DNA from: Desulfobacteraceae bacterium
GTDB taxonomy: Bacteria; Desulfobacterota; Desulfobacteria; Desulfobacterales; JAABSP01
Length of the DNA: 9,377 nucleotides
NCBI GenBank assembly: GCA_011390035.1
Contig: JAABTE010000081.1
Location: 1 to 9,377 of the forward strand
Reading direction: 5' to 3'
Shown: positions 1-4,846 of the stretch, one piece after another
Numbering within the stretch: the stretch's first letter is position 1
How the letters are laid out: every line of letters starts with the position of its first letter
Made by a program: the position numbers and the translations under genes
The notes under the pieces: model-generated
The model's input: only the letters and a program-made list of their open reading frames with translations
Database searches by the model: none
Told to the model about the DNA's origin: nothing

Positions 1-659
1 TTGAAGGAGTTGAGGTTCTTGATCTCCGTCCGGGTGCCGAGGGTTGCAGAGCCTTTGGGCATGATGGAAATGTTGGCGTCGCACCGGAAGCTGCCCTCTT
101 CCATGTTGCCGTCGCCGATGCCCAGGTAGCGGATGATGGCCCGGAGGCGGCGCAGGTATTGGCCCGCCTCCTCGGGGGAGCGGATGTCCGGCTCCGAGAC
201 GATCTCCATGAGGGGCACGCCCGTGCGGTTCAGGTCCACCCGGCTGACGGGGCGGTCCGGGTCGTGGATCAGCTTGCCGGCGTCCTCTTCCATGTGGATG
301 CGGGTGATGCCGATGCGGCGGGTTTCCCCGCCCGCAACGATGTCTATGTGGCCGCCCGAGGCAATGGGCAGCTCGTACTGGGAGATCTGGTATCCCTTGG
401 GCAGGTCCGGATAAAAATAGTTTTTCCGGGCGAACCGGCTCTCCGGCGCGATGGCGCAGTGGGTGGCCAGCGCCATGCGCAGGGTGTATTCCACCACCTG
501 GCGGTTGAGCGCGGGCAGGGAACCGGGCATGCCCAGGCAGACGGGGCAGACGTGGGTGTTGGGGGCGGCGCCGAAGGTGGTGGCGCAGCCGCAGAAGATC
601 TTCGTTTCTGTATTGAGCTGGGCATGAACCTCCAGCCCGATGACGACTTGAAACTCCAT
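1..659 (-). CDS. gatB: Asp-tRNA(Asn)/Glu-tRNA(Gln) amidotransferase subunit B, N-terminal part (3' end off the window)
   Basis: GatB is the tRNA-binding and kinase subunit of the cytoplasmic GatCAB complex, which converts Glu-tRNA(Gln) and/or Asp-tRNA(Asn) to the amidated forms. The visible 219 residues begin MEFQVVIGLEVHAQL and continue through family hallmarks: the CxC...CxxC zinc-type cysteines (C23, C25, C38, C41) in FCGCATTFG and CPVCLGMPGSLP, ARKNYFYPDLPKGYQISQY (78-95), HMEEDAGKLIHD (122-133), DLNRTGVPLMEIVSEPD (142-158) and GNMEEGSFRCDANIS (184-198), ending in KNLNSF. The family is usually about 475-490 aa, so more than half is missing to the left. The start is the conserved GatB N-terminus, with AGGA seven bases upstream. 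gatA and gatC are not next to it on the visible side; the upstream neighbour is an S1-domain gene. The identification is very secure. Confidence 0.97.
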   Translation of the reverse strand, partial: MEFQVVIGLEVHAQLNTETKIFCGCATTFGAAPNTHVCPVCLGMPGSLPALNRQVVEYTLRMALATHCAIAPESRFARKNYFYPDLPKGYQISQYELPIASGGHIDIVAGGETRRIGITRIHMEEDAGKLIHDPDRPVSRVDLNRTGVPLMEIVSEPDIRSPEEAGQYLRRLRAIIRYLGIGDGNMEEGSFRCDANISIMPKGSATLGTRTEIKNLNSF

Positions 660-666
660 AATGCGA

Positions 667-670
667 TCCT
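667..670 (-). promoter_or_regulatory. Shine-Dalgarno sequence of gatB, inside a degenerate repeat copy
   Basis: On the minus strand AGGA stands seven bases before the gatB ATG at 659. It belongs to the last, degenerate copy of the 14-bp tandem array at 671-768, every unit of which also carries one or two AGGA/AGGAC words. Only this copy has the right spacing to the start codon. Confidence 0.6.
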
Positions 671-768
671 GTCGATCCTGTCCTGTCGATCCTATCCTGT
701 GGGTCCTGTCCTGTCGATCCCGACCTGTGGGTCCTGTCCTGTCGATCCTGACCTGTGGGTCCTGTCCT
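671..768. repeat. Seven-copy 14-bp tandem repeat with two alternating variants
   Basis: On the plus strand seven contiguous 14-bp units follow the consensus GTSGRTCCTGTCCT. Their starts are 671, 685, 699, 713, 727, 741 and 755. From 685 on, two unit types alternate, GTCGATCC... and GTGGGTCC..., so the higher-order period is 28 bp. Degenerate copies flank the array at about 657-670 (overlapping the gatB start) and 769-782. The array lies between the stop of the S1 gene (819) and the gatB start (659). A period of 14 is not a multiple of three, so it is not a conserved peptide repeat. On the gatB mRNA strand each unit reads AGGACAGG(A/C)..., rich in Shine-Dalgarno-like words. I see no internal hairpin and no terminator-like run of U, so the S1 gene and gatB could share a transcript. 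Confidence 0.9.
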
Positions 769-818
769 GTGGATTCCCGTGTGGCCATTTTCCCCGTGCG
801 CTTCGGCTGATTCCGCCC

Positions 819-2312
819 CTATCGATCCGGCTCCTTCTTCCGCTTGGAATCCATGGCCTGCCGAAGCTTTTCCCCCAGCGATCCGAGCCCGCCGGTGGAT
901 GGGGCGCCGCTGTCTGCCGGCCCCTCCGCGGCGTATTTGCGCCAGTCCCCCTCGTCGGCGGTGTCTGCCGGCCCGAGGGTGATGCGCCGCTCGGCTACCT
1001 GGATCTGCTCCACCACCACGGGAATGAAATCGCCCGCTTTCAGCTTGTCGATCTCCCCGGGGCGGGCCGCGTTGCGGATCTTGGACTTGGGCAAAAGGCC
1101 GGTGATGCCCGGGGCCAGGGTGACGAAGATGCCGAAGGCCTCGCGCTTTTCCACCGTTCCGGAAACGGCCTGGCCCACGGCGAACCTGTCCGGCGCCTCG
1201 GCCCATGGGTCGCCCTCGGCATCGCGCAGGCTCAGGCCGATGCGCTTTTTGTCCGGGTCCACGTCCTTTACCACCAGGTCCACCACGTCCCCCGGACGCA
1301 CCACATCCTCGGCCTTGGCCACCCGCCGCTTGTAGCTCATCTCGCTGATATGCACCAGGCCCTCGATGCCCGGGGCGATCTCCACAAAGGCGCCGAAATC
1401 CACGCAGCGGGTCACCTTCCCCCGCACCCGGTCGCCGAGGGCGAACTGCTGCGTCACCGTGTCCCACGGGTCCTGGCCGGTGGCCTTGATGGACAGGGAG
1501 ATCTTGGTGTTTTCGGATTTTTCCCCCGGCTCCAGGCCCAGCACCTTCACCGTCACCCGGTCTCCGGAAGACAGGGCGTCGGCGGGGGAATCGAGACGGG
1601 ACCAACTGATTTCGGACACATGCACCATGCCCTCCAGGCCCGGAGCGATGGCCACAAAGGCGCCATAGGGCATCAGGCGGGTCACCTCGCCGGTGATCAC
1701 GTCGCCCTCGGAAAGCGTTTTCAGAAAGGCGTCCCGCTCCACGGCCCGCTCCCGCTCCAGCAGCTCCCGGCGGGACAGGACGATGTTGCGGCCCTTCTCC
1801 TCGATCCGGGAGATGAGAAACGACAGGGTCAGCCCAATGTAATCCTCGGGCTTTTCCACGTATCGGACATCCATCTGGCTGATGGGGCAGAAGGCCCGGC
1901 GCTTGAAGACCTCCACCTGAAAACCGCCCTTGACCGACGCGATCACCTTGCCCTCCACGGGCGCGCCGGCCTCCCGGGCCTCCCGCAGCAGGTTCAGCCC
2001 GCCCTCGCCGGAGAGCGCCCGGGAAAGGCGCATCTCGTTTTCGTCCACCGAGGTCACATACAGGGTCAGTGTGTCGCCCACGGCGCAGGGCATGTTGCCC
2101 TCCTCGTCCGTCAGCTCCGCCCGGTCCACCGCGCCGTCGATCTTCGATCCGGTGTTGACGAACACCGTGTCCATGCCGATGGCGATGATCCGGCCTTCCA
2201 CGCGGTCGCCCACGCCGATATCCTCGTGCATCCCCTCCGGGTATTCGTCGATCAGCTCCGCGAAGCTTTTTTGATCCCCGTCGTCCATCCTCACATTGAA
2301 TTGATCCGGCAT
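819..2312 (-). CDS. Five-domain S1 RNA-binding protein (ribosomal protein S1-like)
   Basis: This is a cytoplasmic RNA-binding protein of 497 aa made of five OB-fold S1 motifs, at about residues 34-99, 117-182, 202-276, 292-363 and 378-447. Domains 3 and 4 are the most canonical (YGAFVAIAPGLEGMVHVSEI; FGAFVEIAPGIEGLVHISEM), and both are followed by the S1-typical DPW. Domains 1 and 2 are divergent, as in genuine S1. Classical E. coli S1 has six domains and 557 aa, so this is either a shorter S1 or an S1 paralogue. The tail is charged (KLRQAMDSKRKKEPDR). I chose the ATG at 2312 because GGGAG (2321-2325) lies eight bases upstream; an in-frame ATG at 2327 adds five residues but has no Shine-Dalgarno sequence. 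The gene starts about 43 bp after the 81-aa gene and precedes gatB, suggesting a translation-related operon. The family is certain; whether it is the essential S1 cannot be told. Confidence 0.93.
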   Translation of the reverse strand: MPDQFNVRMDDGDQKSFAELIDEYPEGMHEDIGVGDRVEGRIIAIGMDTVFVNTGSKIDGAVDRAELTDEEGNMPCAVGDTLTLYVTSVDENEMRLSRALSGEGGLNLLREAREAGAPVEGKVIASVKGGFQVEVFKRRAFCPISQMDVRYVEKPEDYIGLTLSFLISRIEEKGRNIVLSRRELLERERAVERDAFLKTLSEGDVITGEVTRLMPYGAFVAIAPGLEGMVHVSEISWSRLDSPADALSSGDRVTVKVLGLEPGEKSENTKISLSIKATGQDPWDTVTQQFALGDRVRGKVTRCVDFGAFVEIAPGIEGLVHISEMSYKRRVAKAEDVVRPGDVVDLVVKDVDPDKKRIGLSLRDAEGDPWAEAPDRFAVGQAVSGTVEKREAFGIFVTLAPGITGLLPKSKIRNAARPGEIDKLKAGDFIPVVVEQIQVAERRITLGPADTADEGDWRKYAAEGPADSGAPSTGGLGSLGEKLRQAMDSKRKKEPDR

Positions 2313-2320
2313 TCCCGTCA

Positions 2321-2325
2321 CTCCC
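2321..2325 (-). promoter_or_regulatory. Shine-Dalgarno sequence that favours the inner start of the S1 gene
   Basis: The minus strand has GGGAG eight bases before the ATG at 2312. The ATG at 2327 is preceded only by a GC stretch (GCGCGGGCCGC) without a purine-rich match. This decides the start in favour of 2312. Confidence 0.5.
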
Positions 2326-2355
2326 ATGCGGCCCGCGCCCCGGCGGGCGCTGTCA

Positions 2356-2601
2356 TCATTCCACGATAATCACCAGCCGCTCTGTCTGGCTTTCGATCTC
2401 GATCAGCTTGCCCTTTGGCCCCTGCTTGGCGAACAGGCCGCTCAACTCGGTCAGGTCGATGCCCTCCGAACTCAGGGACTCCTTGACCTTCTTTGGCAGC
2501 AGCTTCTCCGAGATATGGAGCACCGATAGCGGGATTGAGATCTTGGTATCCGCCTCGGTCTTTCCCGGCTTGTAAATGTGGAGCTTCAACGTCTGCATCA
2601 T
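2356..2601 (-). CDS. Small 81-aa protein, resembles the SHOCT-like domain found at the N-terminus of YvlB/LiaX proteins
   Basis: The protein starts MMQTLKLHIYKPGKTEADTK and has no signal peptide, membrane segment or cysteine. It reads as a beta strand (LKLHIYKPG), an amphipathic helical centre (IPLSVLHISEKLLPKKVKES, then GIDLTELSGLFAKQG) and a terminal beta hairpin (GKLIEIESQTERLVIIVE). From memory this order, especially IPLS...LLPK...GIDL.EL...G.L.EIE...V.I.VE, matches the small SHOCT-like domain that stands alone or precedes DUF4097-type domains in YvlB/LiaX-like proteins. That match is not verified. A strong AGGAGG (2609-2614) lies seven bases before the first of two adjacent ATG codons. 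It ends with TGATGA about 43 bp before the S1 gene and is probably the first gene of that transcript. Its function is unknown. Confidence 0.8.
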   Translation of the reverse strand: MMQTLKLHIYKPGKTEADTKISIPLSVLHISEKLLPKKVKESLSSEGIDLTELSGLFAKQGPKGKLIEIESQTERLVIIVE

Positions 2602-2655
2602 ATGGCTTCCTCCTGGCGCCCCCGCGCCATCTCCCTAAAAATTATTGAAGAACCG

Positions 2656-2667
2656 GCCGGCGCCGGC
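2656..2667. repeat. Perfect 12-bp GC palindrome
   Basis: GCCGGCGCCGGC reads the same on both strands and sits in an even longer GC run (2653-2677). It lies about 55 bp upstream of the start of the 81-aa gene, in its probable leader. It could fold in RNA, but the surrounding bases show no terminator or riboswitch pattern. Confidence 0.45.
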
Positions 2668-2720
2668 GCGGGGCCGGATGATTCGCCGGAAAATCCTTTG
2701 TTTTCACACCCGATACCTTT

Positions 2721-2750
2721 ATCATAATCCACAGGTTTTGCAACAGGCAA
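2721..2750 (-). promoter_or_regulatory. Candidate sigma70-type promoter for the leftward gene group
   Basis: On the minus strand TTGCCT (2745-2750) and TATGAT (2721-2726) are separated by 18 bp. They match the -35 consensus at four of six positions and the -10 consensus at five of six. They would give a leader of roughly 110 bases before the 81-aa gene. This is sequence inspection only. Confidence 0.4.
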
Positions 2751-2835
2751 TGCGCTGGACCGGGACGGTTTTCGGCCATTTTTTCGGAGGAAGCCCAAAG
2801 CATCCGTTGATTCCCGTTCAGTTTTTTGTTACAGG

Positions 2836-2841
2836 TATACT
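2836..2841 (+). promoter_or_regulatory. Candidate -10 box for the FNOR-cooF-cooS module
   Basis: TATACT matches five of six bases of the -10 consensus and lies 26 bp before the FNOR start codon. No good -35 box stands 16-18 bp upstream; the nearest TTGATT (2807-2812) is 23 bp away. If real, the promoter may depend on an activator. Confidence 0.25.
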
Positions 2842-2867
2842 GATCTTAATCCTGATGGAGGACAGCC

Positions 2868-4106
2868 ATGGCTCTGGACTATGTCATCATCGGAAATGGG
2901 GTCGCCGGCATCCAGGCGGCCGAAACCATTCGGCGGCTGGACCGCACCGGCCACATCACCCTCATCGGAGACGAAACCCACCTGCCCTACTGCCGCCCCA
3001 TGATCAGCATGGCCCTGGAGGGAACCATCGATTTTCCCGCCCTTACCATTAGAGGACCGGACTTTTATGAGGCCAACGCCATCACCCCGATCCTGGGAGA
3101 GCGGGTCGCGGCCATCGACGTGGACGGTAGGGCCGTTATCATCGGCGGCGGCCGGCGGGTGCCGTTTCACCGGCTGCTGATCGCCACCGGCGCCGACCCC
3201 CGGCCCGTCGCGGCCGCCGGCCTGGACCTGAACAACATCCATTACATGCGCTCCCAGGACCATGTCCGCCGGATGCTCGCGTCCATAGATGGCGCACGGC
3301 GGGCCACGGTCCTGGGCGGCGGCCTTGTGGGCTTTAAGGCTGCCTGTGGGCTGCTGCGGCGTGGCGTTGGCGTTTCGCTGCTGATCGGCTCGGGCCATCC
3401 GCTCTCCATGCAGGTGGATGACGAGGCCGGGGCCATGCTTTTAGCGGAGCTGCGCCGGCGGGGGCTCGATGTTCGGGTGGGAGCGGCGGTTGCCGGTTTC
3501 GAGGGAGAAAACGGCCGGGTGCGATCCGCCGCGCTCAAGGACGGCGGTCGCGTGGACTGCGATCTTGTCGTGATCGGCAAAGGCGTGCGGCCGGCCCTGG
3601 ATTTCGTCCCCCGGGACCGGATACCGGTGGACCTGGGCATCCTGGTGGATGCCCGCATGGAGACCGGCGCGCCGGGCATTTACGCCGCCGGAGACGTGGC
3701 CGAGGCCGAAGATATCGCCCGCCGGACCCGATGGGTCAACGCCATCTGGCCCGAGGCGGTGGAGCAGGGCCGCGTGGCCGGCATGAACATGGCCGGCCGC
3801 CAAGTCGCCTATCCGGGGAGCCTGAGCCGCAATGTTATCCGCGTTTTCGACATGGACGCGATGACCGCCGGCGTGGTAACCCCTGATGATGATGGGCTTT
3901 ACGAGGTAATCCGCGAGCGGGACGCCGGCGGGCGTCTTTATCGCAAGCTGGTGTTCCGGGAGGATCGTCTGGTCGGTTTCACGCTGATCAACCGGATCGA
4001 GCAGGGCGGGGTGATGACGGCGCTCATCCGAAGCCGATTGCCCATCCGCGTTTCAAGAAGGCGGCTGCTGGCGCCGGATTTCAACTGGTCGCTCCTGCTG
4101 CCCTGA
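2868..4106 (+). CDS. CODH-associated FAD/NAD(P)-dependent oxidoreductase (FNOR, pyridine nucleotide-disulfide reductase family)
   Basis: This is a 412-aa two-dinucleotide-fold flavoprotein, probably cytoplasmic. The FAD-binding fold opens at the N-terminus (GNGVAGIQAAETI, 9-21). The ATGADP turn is at 106-111, a second Rossmann motif GGGLVGFKAA at 150-159, and the GIYAAGDVAEA FAD-contact motif at 270-280. A Cys42 lies in LPYCRPMIS, near the position of the redox cysteine of NADH peroxidase/oxidase relatives. The acidic residue usually seen after the second beta strand of the NAD fold is not evident (SLLIGSGHPLS, 170-180). GGAGG (2857-2861) is six bases before the ATG. The gene precedes cooF and cooS, matching the known CooS-CooF-FNOR gene set in which electrons from CO are thought to reduce NAD(P)+. 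The family is certain; acceptor and nucleotide preference are inferred. No transmembrane segment is apparent. Confidence 0.9.
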   Translation: MALDYVIIGNGVAGIQAAETIRRLDRTGHITLIGDETHLPYCRPMISMALEGTIDFPALTIRGPDFYEANAITPILGERVAAIDVDGRAVIIGGGRRVPFHRLLIATGADPRPVAAAGLDLNNIHYMRSQDHVRRMLASIDGARRATVLGGGLVGFKAACGLLRRGVGVSLLIGSGHPLSMQVDDEAGAMLLAELRRRGLDVRVGAAVAGFEGENGRVRSAALKDGGRVDCDLVVIGKGVRPALDFVPRDRIPVDLGILVDARMETGAPGIYAAGDVAEAEDIARRTRWVNAIWPEAVEQGRVAGMNMAGRQVAYPGSLSRNVIRVFDMDAMTAGVVTPDDDGLYEVIRERDAGGRLYRKLVFREDRLVGFTLINRIEQGGVMTALIRSRLPIRVSRRRLLAPDFNWSLLLP

Positions 4107-4135
4107 ATGGCCCCGGGCATTCGCCGGACCTGGAT

Positions 4136-4170
4136 GGGGCATGGGCGAAACAGGATTCCCGATATGCCCC
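4136..4170 (+). other. Possible RNA hairpin between the FNOR gene and cooF
   Basis: GGGGCAT (4136-4142) can pair with ATGCCCC (4164-4170). A further GGG/CCC pair (4143-4145 with 4158-4160) lies inside a 3-nt bulge. There is no U run, so it does not look like an intrinsic terminator. It could mark processing or differential stability between FNOR and cooF. The 113-bp spacer shows no gene. A TATAAT at 4202-4207 touches the cooF Shine-Dalgarno sequence AAGGAGG (4208-4214), so it is not a credible promoter for a leadered message. Confidence 0.3.
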
Positions 4171-4219
4171 GCTCTGAATCCGATCCGGCGCCCGCTTACA
4201 TTATAATAAGGAGGCGGAC

Positions 4220-4846
4220 ATGAAAAAAGTCGTGGTCAATCCCCAACGGTGCGTGGGATGCATGCAGTGCATGATCGCCTGCGCCACCGCTCATTCCCGC
4301 ACCCAGTCTCTTTTCACGGCGGCGCTTGAAACACCCACCCCGAAGCCAAGGGTTCATGTGGGGGCCGGCCTTTGCGGCGACGGGTTTCCAAACCGTTGCA
4401 GGCACTGCGATCCGGCCCCCTGCATGCTGGCGTGCCTGCCCGGCGCCATCCACCGGGACCCGGAGCTGGATACGGTACGGATCGATCCGGATCGGTGCAT
4501 CAACTGCGCTTCCTGCGCCATGGCCTGCCCCTTCGGGGTGATTCGTTATCATGTCGATCCGCTGGGGCCGCCGGGCAAGACGGTGGCCGTCAAGTGCGAT
4601 AATTGCGTGGACCGGCGGCGGGAGGGCCGGATTCCGGCTTGCGTTGAGGTATGCAAGTCGGGGGCGCTGACCTTCGAGGAGATGGGCGCGGCCATGAAGC
4701 GCCAGACGGACGCGGTGGCCCGGAGCGTTGCGTCGGAGGTCGAGGGGAAGCCGGCCATTCCCGCGGGGGTGGCGCTGCATCGGGCTTTGCGCAGGGCGAG
4801 CTGGGAAATGAATCAGGAGAGAAAGGAGAACTCCCATGAAGGATAG
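4220..4846 (+). CDS. cooF: CooF-type polyferredoxin, electron carrier of carbon monoxide dehydrogenase
   Basis: This 208-aa iron-sulfur protein accepts electrons from CooS and passes them on. It has four cysteine sets sufficient for four 4Fe-4S clusters: C11-C14-C17-C21, C60-C63-C68-C72, C93-C96-C99-C103 and C126-C129-C141-C145. A 17th cysteine is C52. The spacing is that of the CooF/HycB/DmsB-like ferredoxin family. No signal peptide or membrane segment is seen, so it is probably cytoplasmic. Residues after about 155 are a charged helical tail without cysteines. AAGGAGG (4208-4214) stands five bases before the ATG. The reading frame ends 11 nt inside cooS, which implies coupled translation. 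With FNOR upstream and no hydrogenase visible, the likely sink is a flavoprotein rather than an energy-converting hydrogenase. Identification rests on cysteine pattern plus the adjacent cooS. Confidence 0.93.
   Translation: MKKVVVNPQRCVGCMQCMIACATAHSRTQSLFTAALETPTPKPRVHVGAGLCGDGFPNRCRHCDPAPCMLACLPGAIHRDPELDTVRIDPDRCINCASCAMACPFGVIRYHVDPLGPPGKTVAVKCDNCVDRRREGRIPACVEVCKSGALTFEEMGAAMKRQTDAVARSVASEVEGKPAIPAGVALHRALRRASWEMNQERKENSHEG

Larger units (their letters stand above)
2602..2867. promoter_or_regulatory. Divergent intergenic region between the leftward translation genes and the CODH module
   Basis: This 266-bp stretch separates two divergent transcription units and should hold both promoters. 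It is partly AT-rich (2683-2740 and 2770-2850), in contrast to the surrounding coding DNA. A perfect 12-bp GC palindrome, GCCGGCGCCGGC (2656-2667), lies in the presumed leader of the leftward transcript. Minus-strand promoter-like boxes are at 2721-2750 and a plus-strand -10-like box is at 2836-2841. I found no convincing CooA/CRP-type (TGTGA-N6-TCACA) or FNR-type full palindrome. A 66-aa minus-strand open frame crossing the region (2798-2598) has no family features and is not called. Confidence 0.6.

Noticed and set aside
671..768. Possible CRISPR array
   Set aside because: Units are only 14 bp, directly contiguous and have no unique spacers; this is a simple tandem repeat.
159..2369. Long plus-strand open frame of 736 codons
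   Set aside because: It runs antisense to gatB, the 14-bp array and the S1 gene, has no family motifs and is rich in His, Gly and Ala, as expected when GC-rich coding DNA is read on the other strand.
2598..2798. 66-aa minus-strand frame overlapping the start of the 81-aa gene
   Set aside because: It spans the divergent promoter region and the GC palindrome, shows low-complexity Pro/Ala/Gly sequence and has no family features.
2807..2820. Half FNR-like site TTGAT-N4-GTTCA before the CODH module
   Set aside because: Only one half matches the FNR consensus, and its position relative to the -10-like box at 2836 does not fit a standard activator site.
4202..4207. Perfect TATAAT before cooF
   Set aside because: It adjoins the cooF Shine-Dalgarno sequence, so transcription from it would start inside or after the ribosome-binding site; no -35 box stands upstream.
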